DNA of 7,753 nucleotides, taken from positions 1 through 7,753 of the forward strand of contig JAJFIG010000026.1 of assembly GCA_021775195.1 (NCBI GenBank), in the 5' to 3' direction. How positions within the stretch are numbered: the first letter of the stretch is position 1; every line of letters starts with the position of its first letter. This stretch comes from Rhodospirillales bacterium. Its GTDB lineage: Bacteria; Pseudomonadota; Alphaproteobacteria; Rhodospirillales; 2-02-FULL-58-16. The notes under the pieces were generated by a model that worked only from the letters and a program-made list of their open reading frames with translations, ran no database searches and was not told the origin of the DNA. Positions 1 to 6,729 of the stretch are shown one piece after another. The position numbers and the translations under genes were made by a program.

Positions 1-90
1 CCCCTTGGCCGAGACGAAAAGGTTGGAGAACGTGTCGCCGCCGTAGCGGACGAGGAATTCATCGGCCGCCTGTCGCAGATCTTCGGTCAT
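1..90 (-). CDS. Unrecognised protein, N-terminal 30 codons only
   Basis: The reading frame opens with ATG at 90 and runs off the left edge of the window without a stop. An AGGAG Shine-Dalgarno sequence (complement of 96-100) lies 5-6 bases before the ATG, which supports both the gene and this start. The visible protein begins MTEDLRQAADEF and continues with LVRYGGDTFSNLFVSAKG. It has no signal peptide, no cysteines and no membrane segment, so the N-terminus looks cytoplasmic. Thirty residues are too few to assign a family and I do not recognise it. It is transcribed divergently from the haem-sensor kinase, with 285 bp between the two starts. The FNR-type box at 216-229 could in principle affect it, but no -10 lies at the matching distance on this strand. 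Confidence 0.7.
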   Translation of the reverse strand, partial: MTEDLRQAADEFLVRYGGDTFSNLFVSAKG

Positions 91-215
91 GGTTTCTCCT
101 TTATTCGATCTGCCCGTCGTCGGGAGTGACGGTGCCCCTGCCATCTATGCCCGGGCGGCGGCGGGCTTGTAAAGACGGCTCGTGCCGGTCGCCGCGGTCC
201 GGCGGCGGAAACGGA

Positions 216-257
216 TTGATGCGGATCAATGCGGAGACGTGCCATCAGGGCTAGATT
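216..257 (+). promoter_or_regulatory. FNR-type class II promoter for the kinase/regulator operon
   Basis: Positions 216-229 read TTGAT-GCGG-ATCAA, a perfect two-fold symmetric match to the FNR consensus TTGAT-N4-ATCAA. A -10-like hexamer TAGATT (4 of 6 to TATAAT) lies at 252-257. If the box centre (222.5) sits at -41.5, as in class II FNR/CRP promoters, +1 falls at 264 and TAGATT falls exactly at -12 to -7. The predicted leader to the ATG at 376 is about 112 nt. The box could also be read by other CRP/FNR-family proteins with similar half-sites. The same geometry recurs at 7466-7507. Confidence 0.75.
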
Positions 258-293
258 GCCTCTTCGCCCGCGGATTCGGGCGATTTGAGATTT

Positions 294-318
294 GAAACCA
301 TCCCGTCGAAGGGGTTTC
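294..318 (+). other. Possible hairpin in the kinase leader RNA
   Basis: GAAACC (294-299) pairs with GGTTTC (313-318). After a 3-nt bulge, CC (303-304) pairs with GG (311-312) around a six-base loop. This gives about 8 bp in the predicted 112-nt leader, roughly 58 nt upstream of the start codon. No U-tract follows, so it is not an intrinsic terminator. A role is not shown by the sequence. Confidence 0.3.
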
Positions 319-360
319 CCAGCGCGGGAGCGGAATTCTGTCTTTTCTGGACCCCGGAGA

Positions 361-369
361 GAGGTGAGG
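361..369 (+). promoter_or_regulatory. Ribosome binding site deciding the kinase start
   Basis: GAGGTGAGG lies 6 bases before ATG 376. The open frame extends upstream to a TTG at 292, but that codon has no convincing Shine-Dalgarno sequence and would add 28 arginine-rich residues before the natural membrane-segment N-terminus. The start at 376 is therefore preferred. Confidence 0.8.
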
Positions 370-375
370 ACGCGC

Positions 376-2019
376 ATGCATCCAAAATCTCTCAAGCTCA
401 AGATCGGCCTCTACCTGGCGATCGCGCTCTCGGCCGCGATGCTGGTGTTTACCCTGCTTGTCGTCCGCCATCACCGGCAGGAACTGCTCGACGAGGCGGT
501 GAGGCACGTCAACCAGCTCTCCGGAGTGATCATCAAGAGCACGCGCTTCGCCATGCTGCGCAATCAACCCTCCTACGTCAAAAGCATCATCGAGGACGTG
601 GGCAGCCAGGCAAGCATCGAAAAGGTCCGGATCTTCAGCAAGGACGGAACGATCACCCACTCCAACGACCCGACCGAAATCGGCGTGATGGTGGACCAGA
701 AGGCCGAGTCCTGCTTTCTCTGCCACGAGAGCGAGCAGCCCCTGAAACATATCCCCGGGAACAAGCGAGCGCGAATCTTCACCAATGGGGACGGGACCCG
801 ATTGCTCGGCAGCATGGACGTGATCCGCAACGAGCCGTCATGCAGCAACGGCGGCTGCCATATGCACACCGAAAACCAATCGGTCCTCGGCGTCCTGGAC
901 ATCGTCTTCTCCCTCGACGACATCGATCAGAAAATCCAGGCAAATACCATCACCATGGCCAGTTTTTCCCTGGGGTTCATCATCGTCGCCTCGCTTTGTG
1001 TCGGCTTCTTCGTCCACCGCATGGTCTATGTGCCCCTGCGCGACCTGAAAACCGGGGCCGAGAGGCTTTCCTCGGGGAACCTGGAACAGCCGATCCCAGT
1101 GAGGAGCGTCGACGAGTTCGGTCAGCTGGCGGGCTCGTTCAACACCATGACCAGGGCGCTGAGGGATTCCGAGTTGGAGTTGTGGGAGTGGGGCCGCACA
1201 CTGGAGCGGAAAGTGGAAGAGAAGACCAAGGAACTCCGAATTGCCGAGGCCGAGGCCGTGCAGAGGGCAAAACTGGCTTCGATCGGACTGCTCGCCGCCG
1301 GCGTCGCCCATGAACTGAACAATCCGCTGACCGGCATCCTCACCTTCTCCGACCTCACCCGGAAAAAGATGGCGGATGGAAGCCCGGAGGCCGAGGATCT
1401 GGACCTGGTGATTCGGGAAACCAAGCGATGCGCGACCATCATCAGGAGGCTCCTCGATTTCGCCCGCGAGCAGGCACCGGAAAAGAAGTTCTTCGATCTC
1501 AACCAAATCATCGAAGACACGGCGTGCCTGGTCGAACGGCCAGCGAACCTTCGCGACATCAAGATCACCATGGACCTGGATCGCGATCTGCCGCCGCTCT
1601 GGATCGACGAGGACCGGATCAAGCAGGTGATCATGAACATGCTGGTCAACGCCCAGCACGCCATCGAGGACGAGGGCAGCATCACCATCCGCAGCCGCCG
1701 GTCTCCGGCGCCAAGGAGCCCCGGACCGGGCGCGCCGCCCGTGCCCATGGTGGAGATCTCGATCATCGATACCGGGTGCGGAATCCCGGAAGACGACCTA
1801 CTGCGGATTTTCGATCCTTTCTTCACCTCCAAGGAGGTCGGGAAAGGGACCGGTCTGGGGCTCTCCGTCAGCCACGGGATCGTCAGTGCCCACGGCGGGG
1901 CAATCGAGGTGGAAAGTACGGTTGGGGAAGGCTCCACGTTCCGCATCTACCTTCCCCTGGAAGCGCAGAACGTGACCCCTGAAACGGCAGAAAGCAGCAT
2001 TGGCGGGAGCGATCGATGA
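376..2019 (+). CDS. Membrane sensor histidine kinase with periplasmic haem-c motifs
   Basis: A 547-residue protein that should autophosphorylate in response to a periplasmic redox or ligand signal and pass phosphate to the adjacent NtrC-type regulator. Segment order: TM1 about 10-30; periplasmic sensor about 31-191 with CFLCH (113-117, classic CxxCH) and CSNGGCH (156-162, the CX4CH haem-c variant); TM2 about 192-215; HAMP about 216-269; a charged coiled coil about 270-300; HisKA with the phospho-accepting H312 in AAGVAHELNNPL; then the ATPase domain with N box NMLVNAQHAI (421-430), DTGCGIP (465-471), DPFFTSK (480-486) and GKGTGLGL (489-496). All catalytic boxes are intact. A proline-rich stretch (about 441-457) sits between the N and G1 boxes. 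The stop overlaps the next start as ATGA, implying translational coupling. The kinase assignment is firm; covalent binding of two haems is inferred from the motifs and the periplasmic placement. Confidence 0.95.
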   Translation: MHPKSLKLKIGLYLAIALSAAMLVFTLLVVRHHRQELLDEAVRHVNQLSGVIIKSTRFAMLRNQPSYVKSIIEDVGSQASIEKVRIFSKDGTITHSNDPTEIGVMVDQKAESCFLCHESEQPLKHIPGNKRARIFTNGDGTRLLGSMDVIRNEPSCSNGGCHMHTENQSVLGVLDIVFSLDDIDQKIQANTITMASFSLGFIIVASLCVGFFVHRMVYVPLRDLKTGAERLSSGNLEQPIPVRSVDEFGQLAGSFNTMTRALRDSELELWEWGRTLERKVEEKTKELRIAEAEAVQRAKLASIGLLAAGVAHELNNPLTGILTFSDLTRKKMADGSPEAEDLDLVIRETKRCATIIRRLLDFAREQAPEKKFFDLNQIIEDTACLVERPANLRDIKITMDLDRDLPPLWIDEDRIKQVIMNMLVNAQHAIEDEGSITIRSRRSPAPRSPGPGAPPVPMVEISIIDTGCGIPEDDLLRIFDPFFTSKEVGKGTGLGLSVSHGIVSAHGGAIEVESTVGEGSTFRIYLPLEAQNVTPETAESSIGGSDR

Positions 2020-3440
2020 ACGGCAAGATACTGGTCGTTGACGACGAGGACATCATCATCAAGAGCTGCCTTCGCATTCTCGAGAATACCGAATACGACG
2101 CGGAGGCCGTCCAGGACGGCTGGGAGGCCCTGGAAAAGATCGACGAGAATTACTACGACGTTCTGCTTCTCGACATCATGATGCCGAAGATCGATGGCCT
2201 CGAGGTCCTCCAGCGGGTGAAGGAGACGCACCCAGACATCGACGTCATCATGGTGACCGGGCTCTCCGATATCGAAACCGCCGTGAAGTCCATGAAGCTC
2301 GGGGCCTTCGACTACCTGCCCAAGCCCTTCGATCCGGAAGAACTCAAGCTGGTGGTGGAACGGGCATTCGAGCGGCGGCACTTGTTGCAGGAGAACATCA
2401 ACCTCAAGAACGAGGTCAGCTCCAAGTACCGCTTCGAGAACATCATCGGCTCCAGCCCGCCGATGCAGAACGTCTACCGCCTGATCGCCAAGTGCGCGCC
2501 CACCAACAGCACCGTCCTGCTCACCGGGGAAAGCGGCACCGGCAAGGAGCTGATCGCCCGGGCCATCCACTACAACAGCCTGCGCAAGGACAAGCCCTTT
2601 GTCCCGGTCGATTGCAACTCGTTGAGCGAAAACCTCCTGGAGAGCGAGCTCTTCGGGCACGTCAAGGGTTCGTTCACCGGCGCGGTGGCCAACAAGCGGG
2701 GCATGTTCGAGGTGGCGAGCGGGGGGACATTGTTCATGGACGAGATCGGCAACATCTCTCTGTCCACCCAGGCCAAGCTCCTCAGGGTCATCCAGGAGCG
2801 GGAGTTCCGGGCGGTAGGCGATACCCGCACACAGGAAGCCAACATCAGGCTGATCGCCGCCACCAACAAGGACATCAAGGTCATGGTCGCCGAGGGGCCG
2901 TTTCGCGAGGATCTCTTCTACCGCATCAACATCTTCCCGATCCGGGTCCCGCCCCTGCGGGAGCGCCGAGACGATATCCCCGCCCTCGCCTTCCGCTTCC
3001 TCACGGTCTTTAGCGACACTCTGGAAAAAAAGATGACCGAGTTCTCCGTCGGCGCGATGAACCTGCTGGTCAACTATGATTGGCCGGGGAACGTGCGCGA
3101 GCTCGAGAACAGCGTCCACCGGGCGGTGATCCTCGCCACCGGCGACGTCATCCGCCAGGGCGACCTAGTGAATATCATCGACATGGTGCCGCGGCTCGAC
3201 CTCCAGGTGCCGAAAACCAGCGACGAACTCAAGCAGATCAAGAAAGTCGCGCGGGAAAGGTCGGTGGAAAAGGTCGAGAAACTCTTCGTTATCGAGGCAC
3301 TCAAGCGGAACGCCTGGAACGTCACCAAGAGCGCCGAGGAAACCGGCATGCAGCGGACCAACTTCCAGGCGCTGATGAAGAAGTACAACATCCGGATCCG
3401 GGGAACGGAACCGAACCACGACACGGCGGAGACGCCTTGA
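2016..3440 (+). CDS. NtrC-family sigma-54-dependent response regulator
   Basis: A 474-residue transcription activator and the probable partner of the preceding kinase, whose stop codon its ATG overlaps. The receiver domain (about 1-120) has the acidic pair D9/D10, phospho-accepting D53 in LLLDIMMP, T81 and K103. The AAA+ domain (about 140-375) has Walker A GESGTGKE (171-178), the sigma-54 contact loop as GSFTGA (218-223), Walker B GGTLFMDE (236-243) and arginine-finger region FREDLFYR (296-303). The C-terminus holds a Fis-type helix-turn-helix (about 432-458, NAWNVTKSAEETGMQRTNF). The protein should form rings when phosphorylated, hydrolyse ATP and remodel sigma-54 RNA polymerase. The only strong sigma-54 promoter I see in the window is at 7173-7188, ahead of the cytochrome operon, so that is the natural candidate target. 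The GSFTGA loop differs from the usual GAFTGA by one small residue. The family call is firm; the target is inferred. Confidence 0.96.
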   Translation: MNGKILVVDDEDIIIKSCLRILENTEYDAEAVQDGWEALEKIDENYYDVLLLDIMMPKIDGLEVLQRVKETHPDIDVIMVTGLSDIETAVKSMKLGAFDYLPKPFDPEELKLVVERAFERRHLLQENINLKNEVSSKYRFENIIGSSPPMQNVYRLIAKCAPTNSTVLLTGESGTGKELIARAIHYNSLRKDKPFVPVDCNSLSENLLESELFGHVKGSFTGAVANKRGMFEVASGGTLFMDEIGNISLSTQAKLLRVIQEREFRAVGDTRTQEANIRLIAATNKDIKVMVAEGPFREDLFYRINIFPIRVPPLRERRDDIPALAFRFLTVFSDTLEKKMTEFSVGAMNLLVNYDWPGNVRELENSVHRAVILATGDVIRQGDLVNIIDMVPRLDLQVPKTSDELKQIKKVARERSVEKVEKLFVIEALKRNAWNVTKSAEETGMQRTNFQALMKKYNIRIRGTEPNHDTAETP

Positions 3441-3460
3441 CGCCGGCGGAGGAGGCGTCA
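3438..3460 (+). repeat. Inverted repeat at the convergent gene end
   Basis: TGACGCC (3438-3444) and GGCGTCA (3454-3460) form a perfect 7-bp stem with a 9-base loop. The stem begins at the TGA stop of the regulator gene. No T-run follows on either strand, so it is not a typical intrinsic terminator. The rest of the 97-bp gap to the converging cytochrome b gene shows only short CCGG-rich repeats (about 3488-3512). Confidence 0.35.
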
Positions 3461-3537
3461 GGGTGCGGGTGCAGCGTGTTACCCTTGTGCCGGAACCAAC
3501 CGGTGCCGGTGCTAATCGACGCCAAGCGGAAGATCCT

Positions 3538-4227
3538 TCAGGGCGCGAGACCGGGCTCACCGCCGGTGCCGCGGGTGCTCTTGCGGCCGGGATCGTCCTC
3601 GCCCGCTTCGTCTTCCTCTTCCTCATATCCCGTGAACATCGCCTTGAAGTGCGCCGAGGGCGTGCGGCCCAGGGATGCCAGGTAGATGTGGATGAACAGG
3701 AACCCGGCGAAGAAGATGAAGATCAGAACGTGCACCGTATCCACGACCCGGACCCCGCCGAGCCACTCCACCGCTCCGGCAAAGCGCGTCACGTCCCAAA
3801 GCAGGAGCCCGGTGACGAACTGAATGGGGACGATGAGGAGCATGATGATCTGGTACAGCATCCGCTGCAGCGGGTTGAACTTGTTGTAGGGGTTCGCATG
3901 ATGGGGATTGGGATCGCCCCGGAGAATGCCGAATCCGTAGTACCGGATCTGGCGGAAGGCCTCGCGGTAATACTTCCGCGGATTGAGCTCGGGATGATAG
4001 ACCGTGATCTTGTCGGAAAAGAGATAGAAGAAAAGCCAGATGAAGTAGTTGCCGATGACCACGAAACCGACCCAGTTGTGCAGGTCGACCGCGGTCTCGA
4101 AGGACATCAGGCCGATCAATCCGCCGTACCTGATCTGAAGGCCGGTGACGATCAAGGCCACGAACCCGGTCGCATTGATCCAGTGCCATACCCTGACCGG
4201 CAGGGGGTTGACGTATATCCGTCGCAT
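3538..4227 (-). CDS. Membrane cytochrome b (b561/hydrogenase b-subunit-like fold)
   Basis: A 229-residue integral membrane protein, last gene of the minus-strand operon. The ATG at 4227 follows AAGGAG (complement of 4235-4240) by 7 bases, and only 13 bp separate it from the stop of the 13-haem cytochrome gene. Four hydrophobic helices lie at about 15-35, 50-70, 123-145 and 163-186. Candidate haem b ligands are H15 (VWHW), H50 (LHNW), H166 and H180, near the helix positions seen in Ni/Fe-hydrogenase and formate-dehydrogenase type cytochrome b subunits. The segment PYNKFNPLQR (113-122) before helix 3 also fits that superfamily. The soluble C-terminal tail is strongly acidic (EEEEDEAGEDD, 202-212). 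The likely role is exchanging electrons between menaquinol and the adjacent periplasmic cytochrome; direction and substrate cannot be read from sequence. The start excludes a 45-residue upstream extension that runs into the neighbouring gene. Confidence 0.9.
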   Translation of the reverse strand: MRRIYVNPLPVRVWHWINATGFVALIVTGLQIRYGGLIGLMSFETAVDLHNWVGFVVIGNYFIWLFFYLFSDKITVYHPELNPRKYYREAFRQIRYYGFGILRGDPNPHHANPYNKFNPLQRMLYQIIMLLIVPIQFVTGLLLWDVTRFAGAVEWLGGVRVVDTVHVLIFIFFAGFLFIHIYLASLGRTPSAHFKAMFTGYEEEEDEAGEDDPGRKSTRGTGGEPGLAP

Positions 4228-4240
4228 ATCGAGTCTCCTT

Positions 4241-5926
4241 CTACCGGTCTTTTCTGAAGAACCGTCGCATCGCCATGTGCCCGATGGGCACGGCGGCTCC
4301 GCCGAGCACGACAACGACGAGCAGAACGTCGAGGAGCGCGATTCGGGTGCCGCCGATGGCATAGAATCCGCGCACCGAATCGACGGACAAGATGGAACTC
4401 AGGACCTTCTTGTCGGCGCCGAAGTGCATCTCCCGGCCGTCGGAGCGGACGATGGAAATGGTCACGTTCTCGAAGGGTTCGGCGCCCTCACGGTGACAGC
4501 TTTCGCAATTGCGGACGGCGACCGCCTTCCAGGACAGCTGGTGCGCCTCGGCACCGCTGCGAACCTCCATTCGTCCGCGCAGGGTCATATCGGCGACCGA
4601 ACCTTCCCGGTTGATCTGCCGAACCAGGTTCCACAGCTCTTTGGCATCCAGGCCATCGCCGTCGGTGTCGATCGAGCGCAGCCGTTCTTCGAAGAGGGGC
4701 AGGCCCCCGTGCTCCGACACCGCCCGCTTTGCGCCGCCGTCATAGAGGGTTAGATTGATTCGCCGGCGCGCCATCGGCGCATGGCAGGCGGGACAGGAGA
4801 CGGCCTCGAAATGCAGTCCAGTGTTGGGGAGCCACTGCTCGTGGGTGACCACCGTGTTCTCATGGCACCCGAGGCAGGCATCCCTCAGCTGGGCACCCGC
4901 GGCGGCGGCGCTGACGTCGTGGGCGCGATGGCAGCCGGCGCAAATGGGGGCCTTGATGTGGTCCGCCTGGCCCCGCGCCTGGCCATGGCTGCTGGCGATA
5001 TAAGCGGTGAAGATATCGTCGTGGCAATTTTTGCAGGGAACGCCGGCCAAGGTCTCATAGGCGGCCTTGGGGCCGACCGAATGGGAGCCGTGGCAATCGG
5101 TGCAGACGGGGGCCGCCAGGTCGCCGGTCTTGGCGAGGGTGGCATGGATGCTGCCCTCGTATTGCAGGAATTTATCCTCGTGGCACTGGCCACAGGTCTC
5201 GGCCAGGACGATGGACCGTTCGCGCTTGCCGGCGGATGTTGCGGCGGTGTGGAAATCCTTGGAATATTCACCGTGACAACTCGTGCATTCGTGGTTGAGA
5301 TGCACGGATTTGCGGAGGGCCGCTTGATCTACGGACAGTGACCGCGATCCGCCGTCTTCCAGGCGAACGGCGAGGGTCTGCCCGTGGCACGTGAGGCAGT
5401 AAGCGGTTTCCCCGATACCGGCCTTCCATTGCGCCACGTTGGTGATCGAATGGACCTGGTGGCACTCGGCGCACGCCGGTCCATCGGCACTCAGCACGCG
5501 GGCGTGGTGGGCCGGACCTTCCTTCAGGGTTTCATCCGGATGGCATTGCAGGCAGACCTCCGACGCCTGGACGCTGTATGCGCGCCTGCTGTCGATGGTC
5601 GCGGGCATCGAATGGTCTGCCGCGTCGACGTCCATGTGGCAGCCGGTACAGCCGAGAGAGCCGTGAACCGATGCCGCGAAGGCACCGTCACGGATATGCA
5701 GGGAGAGCGTTTCCCCGCTCGCCAGCTCCGTTTCCATCCCTTCGGAGCCGTGGCACGAGAGGCAGATCTCGTCCTCTTCGGAAAGAGCGGGGGCGGGATC
5801 GCCGGTCGCCGCATGCGTTGGCGTGAAGCCGACGAAACACAGCGCAATGAAAGCAGCGACTGCAATGACGGGGCTTGCACGCAATACCCGGCCTGTTCTT
5901 TTGCCCTCTCTCCTGGAGCTTATCAT
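4241..5926 (-). CDS. 13-haem c-type cytochrome with C-terminal membrane anchor
   Basis: A 561-residue exported protein. The ATG at 5926 follows GGAG (complement of 5937-5940) by 10 bases. The N-terminus is basic, then hydrophobic (about 18-35), with a likely signal-peptidase site after THA (residue 39). Thirteen CxxCH motifs begin at C55, C93, C125, C152, C177, C214, C245, C275, C298, C329, C351, C378 and C474. The first twelve are evenly packed. A haem-free stretch of about 90 residues follows, containing a DTDGDG calcium-loop-like motif (420-425). Haem 13 comes next, then a single membrane helix (about 528-547) and a basic tail RRFFRKDR. The protein should be periplasmic with its C-terminus in the inner membrane, beside the cytochrome b encoded 13 bp downstream, together forming a quinone-linked electron conduit. 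Many further histidines could supply distal ligands. The terminal acceptor or donor is unknown. An in-frame extension to 6136 lacks signal-peptide logic and overlaps the upstream gene. Confidence 0.95.
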   Translation of the reverse strand: MISSRREGKRTGRVLRASPVIAVAAFIALCFVGFTPTHAATGDPAPALSEEDEICLSCHGSEGMETELASGETLSLHIRDGAFAASVHGSLGCTGCHMDVDAADHSMPATIDSRRAYSVQASEVCLQCHPDETLKEGPAHHARVLSADGPACAECHQVHSITNVAQWKAGIGETAYCLTCHGQTLAVRLEDGGSRSLSVDQAALRKSVHLNHECTSCHGEYSKDFHTAATSAGKRERSIVLAETCGQCHEDKFLQYEGSIHATLAKTGDLAAPVCTDCHGSHSVGPKAAYETLAGVPCKNCHDDIFTAYIASSHGQARGQADHIKAPICAGCHRAHDVSAAAAGAQLRDACLGCHENTVVTHEQWLPNTGLHFEAVSCPACHAPMARRRINLTLYDGGAKRAVSEHGGLPLFEERLRSIDTDGDGLDAKELWNLVRQINREGSVADMTLRGRMEVRSGAEAHQLSWKAVAVRNCESCHREGAEPFENVTISIVRSDGREMHFGADKKVLSSILSVDSVRGFYAIGGTRIALLDVLLVVVVLGGAAVPIGHMAMRRFFRKDR

Positions 5927-5963
5927 GGGAGTTACGCTCCTTTTTTTTGCCCTTGTTTCATCC

Positions 5964-5988
5964 CCGGGGGGGCCGTTCGGCCCCCCGG
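5964..5988 (-). other. GC-rich hairpin between receiver and cytochrome genes
   Basis: A run of CC, seven G and CC (5964-5974) faces GG, six C and GG (5979-5988) across a four-base loop. The stem is about 10 bp with one bulged G and is entirely G-C. It lies in the 124-bp gap 5927-6050, downstream of the membrane receiver gene and upstream of the cytochrome. In the minus transcript it is followed by about 20 mixed bases and then an A-run, not a U-run, so a rho-independent terminator is unlikely. It may protect or process the mRNA and set different levels for the two halves of the operon; that is inference. Confidence 0.5.
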
Positions 5989-6050
5989 TGATGGCCACCC
6001 CCACGAGACGGAGGCGGCCGTGTGCCATGCGTGCTGGGGATAGTGTCCGC

Positions 6051-6659
6051 TTACACCGTCCGGGAGCGCTGCCGCCACGCCCGGATACCCAACATGATCG
6101 CCACGCCAAGGCCGATGAAGGGAAATGCGATGGCATAAGCCAGGCCCAGGAAAGGCGCCGCGATGAGCAGGGCGACGTTTTTCACGAAGCGGGCGACACT
6201 CTTGAGCCTACCCTCGATCTCCTCCACCTCAGGCAACCGGGAGATGACCTCTCCGGCCATTTCCTCTTCCTGTGCCGCCGCGGGCTCGGCTTTTTCGAGC
6301 AGCGCCTTGGCGGTGATCCCTTCGATCATTTCCGGCGTCAAAGGCTTCTGTACAAAACCGGAAACGCCGAGGACTTTCGCCTTGGCTTCGTTTTCGGCCG
6401 TGCCATAGCCGGTGATGATGACCACCGGAGTCCAGGGGCACTTTGCCTTGATCCGTTTGGTCACCTCGAGGCCGTCCATGCCCGGCATCTTGATGTCGGT
6501 GAAAACGACGTCGTATTCCTCGCTACCGCATTTCTCCAGCGCCTCTTCGCCGTCAAGGGCGGTGCTGACCGCATAGCCCTTTTCCGAGAGGACCCGGTCG
6601 AAACTGCGGCCGACGACTTCATCATCGTCAATGACCAGAACTTTTTGTGCGGTACGCAT
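6051..6659 (-). CDS. Response-regulator receiver with C-terminal membrane segment
   Basis: A 202-residue protein. The receiver domain (about 5-122) has acidic residues D11-D13, phospho-accepting D55 in FTDIKMPG, T83 and K105, so it should be phosphorylatable. It is followed by an acidic, alanine-rich linker (about 123-150) and, in place of a DNA-binding or enzymatic output, a hydrophobic stretch at about 158-192 with prolines at 169 and 180. A basic end (RAWRQRSR) closes the protein. The hydrophobic part could be one long helix or a re-entrant hairpin. It implies a receiver held on the cytoplasmic face of the inner membrane. The ATG at 6659 has GGAG (complement of 6668-6671) 8 bases upstream. 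Another in-frame ATG at 6737 overlaps the previous gene's stop, lacks a good ribosome site and would add 26 residues. Its co-transcription with the cytochromes suggests it acts on, or localises signalling to, that membrane complex. Confidence 0.88.
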   Translation of the reverse strand: MRTAQKVLVIDDDEVVGRSFDRVLSEKGYAVSTALDGEEALEKCGSEEYDVVFTDIKMPGMDGLEVTKRIKAKCPWTPVVIITGYGTAENEAKAKVLGVSGFVQKPLTPEMIEGITAKALLEKAEPAAAQEEEMAGEVISRLPEVEEIEGRLKSVARFVKNVALLIAAPFLGLAYAIAFPFIGLGVAIMLGIRAWRQRSRTV

Positions 6660-6729
6660 GGCTATGTCTCCTTTTCTCCTAAGCGGGGCTTTCAACGTTG
6701 CCGCGGGAACCGGCGCATAAACCGGCCCC

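Noticed and set aside
165..183. Sigma-54 promoter for the leftmost gene (minus strand CGGCACG)
   Set aside because: The -24 half looks good, but no GC occurs at the -12 position.
292..375. Upstream TTG start for the histidine kinase
   Set aside because: No Shine-Dalgarno sequence, and it adds an arginine-rich stretch. ATG 376 has GAGGTGAGG at good spacing directly before a membrane helix.
3441..3537. Intrinsic terminators between the convergent operons
   Set aside because: A short stem exists at 3438-3460, but no T-run follows on either strand.
6012..6027. Second sigma-54 promoter before the 13-haem cytochrome (minus strand TGGCACA)
   Set aside because: The GC that would form the -12 element is one base too close to the GG, and the TTGC context is absent.
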